Assembly: GCF_024793895.1 (NCBI RefSeq)
Contig: NZ_JANUSB010000016.1
Span: forward strand, 124,001-188,000
From: Serratia sp. AKBS12
GTDB lineage: Bacteria; Pseudomonadota; Gammaproteobacteria; Enterobacterales; Enterobacteriaceae
Direction: 5' to 3'
Length of the DNA: 64,000 bases
Shown here in pieces: positions 36,733 to 45,042 of this stretch. Both the position numbers and the translations under genes were made by a program. Below the pieces are notes generated by a model. That model saw only the letters and a program-made list of their open reading frames with translations, ran no database searches and was not told where the DNA came from. Position 1 is the first letter of the stretch. Each line of letters begins with the position of its first letter.

Positions 36733-37617
36733 ATGTCGTCTCCTACTGCAAAAACCTCTGCCAGACTGCTGCCGATTTGTCTGCTGCTGGTCGCCATGGT
36801 ATCGATTCAAGGCGGTGCATCACTGGCGAAAAGCCTGTTCCCGCTCGTGGGCGCCGAAGGCATTACCACGCTGCGCCTGAGTATCGGCACCGTGATTCTG
36901 TTTGTCATATTCCGGCCGTGGCGTATGCGCTTTGCCGCCGGTAGCCGCCTGCCGCTGCTGATTTATGGCCTGTCGCTCGGTGCCATGAACTATCTGTTCT
37001 ATCTCTCGCTACGGACCGTCCCGCTGGGTATTGCCGTTGCCCTGGAGTTCACCGGGCCGCTGGCCGTGGCGATGTTTTCTTCACGCCGGGTGGTTGATTT
37101 CATCTGGGTCGCGCTGGCGATGGTCGGGCTGTGGTTCCTGTTGCCATTGGGTCATGACATGGGCAGCATCGACCCGTTAGGTGCGGCCTGCGCGCTAGGG
37201 GCCGGCGCCTGTTGGGCGGTATATATTATCTTTGGGCAAAAGGCCGGAGGCGATCACGGCCCCGGCACCGTCGCCGTGGGTTCGCTGATTGCCGCGCTGG
37301 TGTTCTGCCCGATCGGTGCCTGGCAAACCGGCAGCGCACTGCTCAACGTGGATATCCTGCCGCTGGCGCTGGCGGTAGCTATCCTGTCCACCGCGCTGCC
37401 TTATTCCCTTGAGATCATCGCACTGCCGAAAATCCCGGCGCGCACCTTCGGCACGCTGATGAGTCTGGAGCCGGCGATGGCCGCCCTTTCCGGCATGATC
37501 TTCCTCAACGAGCACCTCAATGGCATCCAGTGGCTGGCATTGGCGGCGATTATCACGGCGTCGATGGGGTCCACGCTGACCATTAAACCCAAACCGCAAA
37601 TCAAGCAGCTCAGTTGA
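36733..37617 (+). CDS. rhtA: Threonine/homoserine exporter
   Basis: The 294-residue inner-membrane protein belongs to the drug/metabolite transporter superfamily, with ten predicted helices in two EamA repeats. Recognisable parts are VAMVSIQGGASLAKSLFPLV, GLSLGAMNYLFYLSLRTVPL, ALEFTGPLAVAMFSSRR and LMSLEPAMAALSGMIFLNE, the last a conserved second-repeat motif. Size (E. coli RhtA is 295) and position between ompX and dps match rhtA. The ATG at 36733 follows GAAAGG; the frame stays open a little further upstream. It exports threonine and homoserine and related compounds. Confidence 0.94.
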   Translation: MSSPTAKTSARLLPICLLLVAMVSIQGGASLAKSLFPLVGAEGITTLRLSIGTVILFVIFRPWRMRFAAGSRLPLLIYGLSLGAMNYLFYLSLRTVPLGIAVALEFTGPLAVAMFSSRRVVDFIWVALAMVGLWFLLPLGHDMGSIDPLGAACALGAGACWAVYIIFGQKAGGDHGPGTVAVGSLIAALVFCPIGAWQTGSALLNVDILPLALAVAILSTALPYSLEIIALPKIPARTFGTLMSLEPAMAALSGMIFLNEHLNGIQWLALAAIITASMGSTLTIKPKPQIKQLS

Positions 37618-37622
37618 CCGCA

Positions 37623-37648
37623 GTCAGCCGGCTTGCTGACCGGCTGAC
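37623..37648. terminator. Hairpin between rhtA and the convergent epimerase-like gene
   Basis: The perfect 9-base-pair stem GTCAGCCGG/CCGGCTGAC with an 8-base loop lies 5 bases after the rhtA stop, in the 54-base gap between convergent genes. There is no U-run. Confidence 0.55.
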
Positions 37649-37671
37649 CTGGCGAGGTTGACGACGTGCGG

Positions 37672-38877
37672 TTATTCCACGGCGATCGGCTGTTGCACCA
37701 GCTTGACCTGATTCCCCCCTTGCAGCTCCTTGACTTTTTGCTGGTACGCCTGCACTTGTTCAGCATTTTTCAGCAAGGTATAACGCAGTTCAAAATCAGT
37801 GCTCTGGCCCGGTTGCAGCTGCTTGATGCGCCCTTGCTCGCGTTCGATTTTCACCGGATAGGCATAGTTGGTGCCCGGTTCAATACCGGTCACGTAGCCT
37901 TGCCGTTCGGTATCGGTATTTTTCCACAGTGTCAGGAATGGCAACTGCCGGGTATCAAACCCGATGGCCACGCCGCGGTCGCCCTGCCGGTTGCTCAGCA
38001 TCGCCAGCGTTTTGCCCTGGGCATCGGCATACGGCACGATATTGAATACCATCTCGTCATAGCCCTTGGTTGGCCCCTGATAACGCTGCCATTCCGTCAA
38101 CCCAGCCTTGGCGTAATCATTGAACGGTGAAATTTCCTTGATTGGCGCACTGAACGTTGCCCCCTCTTCCAGCAACGGTTTGCCGAAGTTGCTGTGGTAG
38201 ATGATTTGGTAATCGCGCGGGTAATCCGCCCGGTTGGTTAACCGGTCGTGGAGGGTAAAGCTCTCCTCCCCCGGCACGTAACGCAATTCCGTCCAGGTTT
38301 CCAGGTTGCTTTTCTTGAAGGTGTTTTCCTTCAGCAAACCGCGGATACGCACGGCATACGGCGCTTTGTCATCAATCTCCACCACCACCTTGGACGCTGG
38401 CGTATTGCCGGCCCGGCCATGCAGGGTATACAACGTGCCGTTTTCCACTCCCGGGTGTCCGGTCCATTCAAATCCGCAGCGCACCATCATTTCATTAAAA
38501 CCGTCCAGCCAACCGAGGCCATTGCGGCTATCAAGATTGATATACGCCGGATTGACCACCTCGGTAACCGGCGAATCCCAGCCCAAACGTACCCCTGAGC
38601 CATTCACATGCAGAATGTCCATGCCACGCGTTGGGCTGAGGGCAATGGTCAGCCCCGGGCTGGTCAAGGTGATCACTTTCGATCCCTCCTGTTTGCCGCC
38701 ATGCAGGATCTGCTGCTGCACGCTGAAACGTGGTCCCGGCAAGTTCAGCTTTTGGCTGTCGGTGTGCCAATTGCCTTGTTCGATGCCTTTTTCACTGTCG
38801 GTCAATACAAAGCTCTGCGCTCCGGCATATCCGGAAATCAAAGAGATGGTGATTGAAACTGCGATTAGCGTCTTCAT
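37672..38877 (-). CDS. Exported DUF4432 / aldose 1-epimerase-like protein
   Basis: The 401-residue protein has a signal peptide (MKTLIAVSITISLISGYAGA, cleavage near AGAQ) and then the galactose mutarotase-like beta-sandwich of the DUF4432 family. Family signs are LSPTRGMDILHVNGSGVRLGW, GWLDGFNEMMVRCGFEWTG, TLHGRAGNTPAS with a His in the usual active-site position, and GIEPGTNYAYPV near the C-terminus. Members are thought to act on sugars; the periplasmic address here is less usual. The ATG at 38877 follows AGGAAAA. It stands alone between rhtA and dps, a place without it in E. coli, so it may be a lineage insertion. Substrate unknown. Confidence 0.8.
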   Translation of the reverse strand: MKTLIAVSITISLISGYAGAQSFVLTDSEKGIEQGNWHTDSQKLNLPGPRFSVQQQILHGGKQEGSKVITLTSPGLTIALSPTRGMDILHVNGSGVRLGWDSPVTEVVNPAYINLDSRNGLGWLDGFNEMMVRCGFEWTGHPGVENGTLYTLHGRAGNTPASKVVVEIDDKAPYAVRIRGLLKENTFKKSNLETWTELRYVPGEESFTLHDRLTNRADYPRDYQIIYHSNFGKPLLEEGATFSAPIKEISPFNDYAKAGLTEWQRYQGPTKGYDEMVFNIVPYADAQGKTLAMLSNRQGDRGVAIGFDTRQLPFLTLWKNTDTERQGYVTGIEPGTNYAYPVKIEREQGRIKQLQPGQSTDFELRYTLLKNAEQVQAYQQKVKELQGGNQVKLVQQPIAVE

Positions 38878-39250
38878 TTTTCCTGCCCTTGTGGTTAGCT
38901 GAAAGGTTTTAGCTAAAGCCAGCACAAAGTAGATTTTCATCGTGGGTGAAAATGCGAAGCGGGTCACTTTTCGAAAAAAGACGTATTTCCGCGCAGTTAA
39001 TACGTGACGAATGGCAAATTTAAATGGAAAAGATAATAAATTTTTACATTAAATCGTGCACGAAATCACCATTTAAGCTGAAAGATGCTGAAATGTATCA
39101 GCCTGCGACATTTACAGTGAAGGTGTGACCGCGTGCATCCAGGCGACGCTCAATCAACATGACACAAAGTGTGACTCCTATTGGCAGGTTCCAGGCCGAA
39201 GCGGACAGGATTTGTGGCCCTCAAAGGATGCGTCACGGTCATTAATGCCG

Positions 39251-39328
39251 GCATCAGCGTCAGCATCAGCGTCAGCGTCTGCGTCTGCGTATGCATCAGC
39301 ACCAGCACCAGCACCAGCACCAGCACCA
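39251..39328 (+). repeat. Degenerate hexanucleotide tandem repeat (13 units)
   Basis: Thirteen consecutive hexamers of the form GCNNCN can be read from 39251: GCATCA and GCGTCA alternating, then GCGTCT, GCGTAT, GCATCA and five identical GCACCA at 39299-39328. It lies in non-coding DNA about 400 bases upstream of dps. Confidence 0.85.
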
Positions 39329-39668
39329 GCAGGTTATTGCCATCGCCTTGCCGCCGTTGTTTTCTGCCGTTCGGTTGACAGGATTGGCGGCATGGTAATT
39401 GCTGGTTAAATAAATCCATAGGCAGGCTATTATCGCTCAGAGAATAAAGCAGTGGGATGTTCAGACATGTGCTTGTAATATTTGCTAAAGCGTTGTTAAT
39501 CATTATTAACAATCGGTTACCACAAAACAACAGGCGATCGTAACTTATTAAAATTCAAATATTAATTTATAATCCTTTTTATCCTACTCTTGATGAAAGT
39601 AATTTAACAATGGTTTAAACCGATTTAATCCATCGTTTTTTTCATCCGGCAAAATGTTCAGTCACTGC

Positions 39669-39674
39669 TATAAT
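39669..39674 (+). promoter_or_regulatory. Candidate -10 element of dps
   Basis: TATAAT at 39669-39674, preceded by TGC, lies about 49 bases upstream of the dps start. The matching -35 region (CCGGCA, 39646-39651) is poor, which fits a promoter read by the stationary-phase sigma factor or needing an activator such as OxyR, as known for E. coli dps. Confidence 0.5.
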
Positions 39675-39722
39675 TATTCCCGTAGCAAATTAGGACAACG
39701 ACTAATCAAGAGGATATCTGAT

Positions 39723-40226
39723 ATGAGCACCGCTAAACTGGTTAAAACGAAATCTTCTGACCTACTTTACACGCGCAATGACATGGATGAAAAAACCAAA
39801 CTGGAGGCCATCAAGGCCCTGAATCATCAGGTAGTCCAGTTTATCGACCTGTCGTTGATCACTAAGCAGGCTCACTGGAACATGCGTGGCGCCAACTTTA
39901 TCGCCGTGCATGAAATGCTCGACAGTTTCCGTACCGCCATTATCGACCATCAGGATACCTTTGCCGAGCGCGTGGTGCAGTTGGGCGGCGTGGCTCTGGG
40001 TACCGTGCAGGTGGTTAATGACAAGACACCGTTAAAAAGTTACCCAACCAATATTCACAGCGTACAGGAGCATCTTAAGGCGCTGGCGGATCGCTACGGT
40101 GCCGTAGCCAACGACATTCGCCAAGCGATTGGCGAAGTGACAGATGAAGATACTGCAGACATGTTCACCGCCGCTTCACGCGATCTGGACAAGTTCCTGT
40201 GGTTTATTGAATCCAATATCGAATAA
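39723..40226 (+). CDS. dps: DNA-binding ferritin-like starvation protein
   Basis: The 167-residue protein equals E. coli Dps in length and nearly in sequence. A Lys-rich N-terminal tail ([13 protein letters not shown]) binds [23 protein letters not shown] and [20 protein letters not shown] contain the His, Asp and Glu of the inter-subunit ferroxidase site; [17 protein letters not shown] ends the protein. Twelve subunits form a shell that stores iron, consumes peroxide and compacts DNA in stationary phase. Start at 39723 after AAGAGGATATCTGAT. A strong terminator follows. Confidence 0.97.
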   Translation: MSTAKLVKTKSSDLLYTRNDMDEKTKLEAIKALNHQVVQFIDLSLITKQAHWNMRGANFIAVHEMLDSFRTAIIDHQDTFAERVVQLGGVALGTVQVVNDKTPLKSYPTNIHSVQEHLKALADRYGAVANDIRQAIGEVTDEDTADMFTAASRDLDKFLWFIESNIE

Positions 40227-40275
40227 CCATCAATAGGGTTGTTTGGCATACATCCTGCGTGTTGTAGGGTGGCAG

Positions 40276-40310
40276 AACAGGTTGCGGCCAGTGCCCAACC
40301 TGTTTTTTCG
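40276..40310 (+). terminator. Terminator of dps
   Basis: The perfect stem AACAGGTTG (40276-40284)/CAACCTGTT (40296-40304) with an 11-base loop runs into TTTTTT. It lies 50 bases after the dps stop. Confidence 0.93.
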
Positions 40311-40368
40311 TTGCACGTCAACGCGCAAACCGATAACGCGCCGAATATCCGGCGTAAGCGAGGTGACC

Positions 40369-40635
40369 ATGGCAAGTGGATGGGCAGCAGATGGCGCAGT
40401 GCAGGATCAGATAGATTCTACCGTCGACGATGCCGTACAGCGAGCGCGGGAGGCGCTGGGCCAAGGCGAAAGCGCTCAATATTGTCATGAATGTGGCGAA
40501 GCCATCCCGCAGGCGCGTCGCGAGGCATTACAAGGCGTACGCTATTGTCTCGCCTGCCAAAACGCGCTGGATAAACAGCACGCGGCAGCCAGCCTGTACA
40601 ACCGACGCGGCAGCAAAGACAGCCAATTGCGCTAG
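40369..40635 (+). CDS. ybiI: DksA/TraR-type zinc-finger protein YbiI
   Basis: The 88-residue protein has the four-cysteine zinc finger of the DksA/TraR family: CHEC, 17 residues, then CLAC (about residues 39-63), with IPQARREALQGVRYC between. The N-terminus MASGWAADGAVQDQI and the C-terminus YNRRGSKDSQLR match E. coli YbiI. It lacks the long coiled coil of DksA, so it may be a short TraR-like RNA polymerase modulator; the actual role is unknown. ATG at 40369 follows GAGGTGACC. Transcribed alone after the dps terminator. Confidence 0.93.
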   Translation: MASGWAADGAVQDQIDSTVDDAVQRAREALGQGESAQYCHECGEAIPQARREALQGVRYCLACQNALDKQHAAASLYNRRGSKDSQLR

Positions 40636-41757
<1,122 letters not shown>

Positions 41758-41863
41758 TTGTAATGACTTTAGGCAGTTAACGTATCAAACGCAGGGGCGC
41801 CGCACGGCCTCTGCGCTTTGCCGTATCTGATACCCACGTTTGGGATCACCGGGAGAAAATACC

Positions 41864-42523
41864 ATGCAGTTCGACTGGAGCGCCATCTGGCCCGCCATCC
41901 CCATTCTGTTAGAAGGCGCCAAAATGACCCTGTGGATTTCGGTCCTCGGTCTGATTGGCGGCTTGATCATCGGCTTGGTTGCCGGCTTCGCCCGCACCTA
42001 CGGCGGTTGGATCGCCAACCATATCGCACTGGCCTTTATCGAAGTGATTCGCGGTACGCCAATTGTAGTGCAGGTGATGTTTATCTACTTCGCCTTGCCA
42101 ATGGCATTCAGCGATTTACGCATCGACCCGTTCACCGCTGCGGTGGTGACCATCATGATCAACTCCGGCGCCTACATTGCGGAAATCACCCGCGGGGCGG
42201 TGCTGTCGATTCACAGCGGCTTCCGTGAAGCCGGGCTGGCGCTGGGCCTGTCGCGCCGCGAAACCATCCGCTACGTCGTGATGCCGCTGGCCCTGCGCCG
42301 CATGCTGCCCCCGCTCGGCAACCAATGGATCATCAGCATCAAGGATACCTCGCTGTTCATCGTCATCGGCGTGGCGGAACTGACCCGCCAGGGACAGGAA
42401 ATCATCGCCGGCAACTTCCGTGCGCTGGAAATCTGGAGCGCCGTCGCCGTTATCTATCTTATTATCACTCTGGTGCTGAGCTTTGTTCTGCGTCGTCTGG
42501 AAAGAAGGATGAAAATCCTGTGA
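41864..42523 (+). CDS. glnP: Glutamine ABC transporter, permease
   Basis: The 219-residue inner-membrane permease has the HisMQ-type fold with about five helices. [20 protein letters not shown] opens the protein; [20 protein letters not shown] and the [20 protein letters not shown] coupling motif, which contacts the ATPase, follow. Length equals E. coli GlnP. ATG at 41864 follows GGGAGAAAATACC. Its end overlaps glnQ by four bases (GTGA). Confidence 0.97.
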   Translation: MQFDWSAIWPAIPILLEGAKMTLWISVLGLIGGLIIGLVAGFARTYGGWIANHIALAFIEVIRGTPIVVQVMFIYFALPMAFSDLRIDPFTAAVVTIMINSGAYIAEITRGAVLSIHSGFREAGLALGLSRRETIRYVVMPLALRRMLPPLGNQWIISIKDTSLFIVIGVAELTRQGQEIIAGNFRALEIWSAVAVIYLIITLVLSFVLRRLERRMKIL

Positions 42524-43242
42524 TTGAATTTAAAAACGTCTCCAAGCACTTTGGCAAAACCCAGGTGCTGCACGATATCGATCTGAAGATCAGCCAGGGC
42601 GAAGTGGTAGTGATCATCGGGCCTTCCGGTTCGGGCAAATCTACCCTGCTGCGCTGCATCAACAAACTGGAAGAGATCACCAGCGGCGATCTGATCGTCG
42701 ACGGGCTAAAAGTCAACGACCCGAAGGTCGACGAACGGTTGATCCGCCAGGAAGCCGGTATGGTATTCCAGCAGTTTTACCTGTTCCCACACCTGACCGC
42801 TCTGGAAAACGTCGCCTTCGGCCCGATTCGCGTGCGTGGCTTGAAGAAAGCCGATGCTGAAAAGCTGGCGCGTGAACTGCTGGCGAAAGTCGGCCTGGCG
42901 GAACGTGCGCACCACTACCCGTCCGAGCTGTCCGGCGGCCAGCAGCAGCGCGTCGCCATCGCGCGTGCGCTGGCGGTCAAACCGAAAATGATGCTGTTTG
43001 ACGAGCCGACCTCGGCGCTGGATCCGGAACTGCGCCACGAAGTATTGAAAGTGATGCAGGATCTGGCGGAGGAAGGCATGACCATGGTGATCGTAACCCA
43101 CGAAGTCGGCTTCGCCGAAAAAGTCGCCTCGCGTCTGATCTTCATCGATAAAGGGCGTATCGCACAGGATGGCGATCCGCATACCCTGATCAACACCCCG
43201 CCAAGCCCGCGTTTGCAGGAATTCCTGCAACACGTTTCCTGA
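42520..43242 (+). CDS. glnQ: Glutamine ABC transporter, ATP-binding protein
   Basis: The 240-residue ATPase has Walker [10 protein letters not shown] (about residues 34-42), a Q-loop in [19 protein letters not shown], the signature [15 protein letters not shown], Walker [15 protein letters not shown] and the switch His in VTHEVGFAE. The start is the GTG at 42520, sharing four bases with the glnP stop, as in E. coli glnQ; it gives the family N-terminus [12 protein letters not shown] and the exact family length. Powers glutamine import with GlnP and GlnH. Confidence 0.97.
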   Translation: MIEFKNVSKHFGKTQVLHDIDLKISQGEVVVIIGPSGSGKSTLLRCINKLEEITSGDLIVDGLKVNDPKVDERLIRQEAGMVFQQFYLFPHLTALENVAFGPIRVRGLKKADAEKLARELLAKVGLAERAHHYPSELSGGQQQRVAIARALAVKPKMMLFDEPTSALDPELRHEVLKVMQDLAEEGMTMVIVTHEVGFAEKVASRLIFIDKGRIAQDGDPHTLINTPPSPRLQEFLQHVS

Positions 43243-43260
43243 CGCGGGTCCCGCACCGCC

Positions 43261-43284
43261 ACGGCGGCCTTTCCTGGCCGCCGT
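43261..43284 (+). terminator. Hairpin after glnQ
   Basis: A perfect 9-base-pair stem ACGGCGGCC/GGCCGCCGT with a 6-base loop lies 18 bases after the glnQ stop. No U-run, but position and strength suit the end of the operon. Confidence 0.6.
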
Positions 43285-43346
43285 TCAGCCACGCTGCTGC
43301 GTATTGCGGGCGGCATCGCCTGGTGCTCAACCCGGCAGCGACGCCA

Positions 43347-44651
43347 TCAGGACAACGCCTCCTCCTGCTTCACCGTTCTAAATGTCTGCATCAGCCTGAC
43401 CACATCCTGCATGCCCACGTTTACCTGCTCGATTACCTGACCGGCATCCTGAGTCAACGCCACCCCGCCGCCGGCCTGTTCCACGCAGGTGGCCATACCG
43501 GCTATCGCCGCCGCCACCCCTTGTTGAATCGATTTTGTCATGCCTTCGATTTCAACCGCCGCCCTGCGAGACTGCTCCGCCAGTACGCGGACTTCATTGG
43601 CAACCACCGCAAAGCCGCGCCCATGCTCACCGGCATGCGCCGCTTCAATCGACGCGTTGATCGCCAACAGGTTGGTTTGCGCGGCAATCTTGCGCATCGC
43701 CGCAACAATGCCGTCAATCTGTTGCGAATAGTCGCCCAGATCGCTCACCACTCGTGACGTCTGGCGGGCGGCCTGTTCCACCTGCTGCATGCCGTTGACC
43801 GCCTGCTGAACGATGGTCGCCCCTTGAGCTGCGCTTTTATCGGTCACCAGTGACAAATGGTGCACATCGCGCATCAGGGCTTCTTCCTGTTGCTGCTGCA
43901 CCATCAGCCGCGTTATGTCCTGGGCAATTTTCACCACCTTGATCACCTGCCCCTGGTCATCGAGAATCGGGTTGTAGCTCGCTTCCAGCCACACCCGCTC
44001 ACCACGGCGGTTAAGCCGCTCAAACCGGCCGGTAATAAACTCGCCACGCGCCAAACGCTGCCAATGCTGCTGATACTGTGCCGACGCGGCCAGTTCTGCC
44101 GAGCACAGCACGCTGTGTGCCTGGCCACGCGCCTCTTCCAGGCGATAGCCCATCAGCGCCAGCATGTTATCGTTGGCATCCAGAATCACCCCCTGTGGGG
44201 TAAAGGTGATGATCGCCATCGAACGATCCAATGCCGCCAGCAGGCTGCTCTGTTGCTGCGCCTGCACTACGCGGTCGGTAACCTCGCAGGCCAGCTTAAC
44301 GATCGCCAATACTTTCCCCCGGCGGTTAACTATCGGGGTGTAGGTACCTTGCAGCCATAGCAGCTCGCCATTCTTGCGGCGACGCTTAATATTATCCGTT
44401 ATCGATTCACCTCGATTAAGCCGCTGCCAATGCTGGCGATAGGCAGCGCTGGTAGCGTATTGCTCGTCGCAAAATATACGGTGGTGCTGGCCGATGACTT
44501 CGCTACGTTCATATCCCAGACATTGCAAAAATAGATCGTTGGCGCGCAGCACGGTACCATCGGGTTTAAATACGATCATCGCCACGGCATGTTCAATGGC
44601 GCGCAACTCGCCGCGCCAGGGTATAGTTAACTGACTGAATCGTAACAGCAT
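43347..44651 (-). CDS. Soluble PAS-PAS methyl-accepting transducer, BdlA-like
   Basis: The 434-residue protein has two consecutive PAS domains (about 15-130 and 140-250), each with a [16 protein letters not shown] / [16 protein letters not shown] segment and a DITR/EVTD-type end. A methyl-accepting signalling domain follows, whose hairpin tip reads [20 protein letters not shown] then [18 protein letters not shown]. There is no membrane segment and no HAMP domain. This order and size are those of Pseudomonas BdlA, which links chemotaxis-type signalling to c-di-GMP-dependent biofilm dispersal; Aer-like redox sensing is an alternative. The ATG at 44651 is preferred, with AAGGA upstream. Located between glnQ and the SlaA-like gene. 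Confidence 0.85.
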   Translation of the reverse strand: MLLRFSQLTIPWRGELRAIEHAVAMIVFKPDGTVLRANDLFLQCLGYERSEVIGQHHRIFCDEQYATSAAYRQHWQRLNRGESITDNIKRRRKNGELLWLQGTYTPIVNRRGKVLAIVKLACEVTDRVVQAQQQSSLLAALDRSMAIITFTPQGVILDANDNMLALMGYRLEEARGQAHSVLCSAELAASAQYQQHWQRLARGEFITGRFERLNRRGERVWLEASYNPILDDQGQVIKVVKIAQDITRLMVQQQQEEALMRDVHHLSLVTDKSAAQGATIVQQAVNGMQQVEQAARQTSRVVSDLGDYSQQIDGIVAAMRKIAAQTNLLAINASIEAAHAGEHGRGFAVVANEVRVLAEQSRRAAVEIEGMTKSIQQGVAAAIAGMATCVEQAGGGVALTQDAGQVIEQVNVGMQDVVRLMQTFRTVKQEEALS

Positions 44652-45042
44652 AAAGTGGGCATCCTTCTGACAGGTGATTTTACGTTCTGATATTTTTATT
44701 GCCGTACGTTTAGCCCACACTAACGCACCGCCGCCGGCGAGCAAACGCTTACCGCCGTCTTGTAACCGCAGAGAAATAATAAATAAAAGCAATTATTAAT
44801 TTTAAAATAGTAATTTCTAATTATGCACAGGAAATATTGCTGATTTGAGAATAACGTAAAGCAGAAAAAAGAACAGCGCCAGCAAACTATTTATTTTCGC
44901 CGGCCGCGGCCAGGCCATCCGCACATTGCCCAGTCTGCCGGGCAGCGGTTGTTCACCACCGCCTGCATGCACCTTGAGGCCGAATCAACCTCACCGGCAT
45001 GATGCCGACAGCACGCCGGCATCATGGCATCGGCTAGCGGCG
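44652..45042. other. Gap between the SlaA-like and BdlA-like genes
   Basis: A 391-base gap; the part 44770-44900 is AT-rich and probably carries the BdlA-like gene's promoter. At 44998-45026 a perfect 10-base inverted repeat (CATGATGCCG/CGGCATCATG, 9-base loop) lies 16 bases beyond the SlaA-like stop codon and may end its transcript. The frame of the BdlA-like gene stays open to 44792 without a good start. Confidence 0.5.

Larger units (their letters stand above)
38878..39722. other. Long gap upstream of dps
   Basis: An 845-base gap. The left part holds the promoter of the epimerase-like gene. A hexanucleotide tandem repeat occupies 39251-39328. The part from 39470 to 39720 is AT-rich and contains the dps promoter. 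Frames crossing the repeat give Ser-Ala/Pro-Ala or Ser-Val-Thr low-complexity peptides and have no ribosome-binding site, so I do not call a gene. Confidence 0.5.

Noticed and set aside
39251-39328. CRISPR array
   Set aside because: The units are contiguous hexamers with no spacers of 30 bases or so, and no cas genes are in the window.
39125-39409. Small plus-strand frame giving a Ser-Ala/Pro-Ala repeat peptide
   Set aside because: The frame exists only because of the hexamer repeat, has no ribosome-binding site and the same repeat reads through in several other frames.
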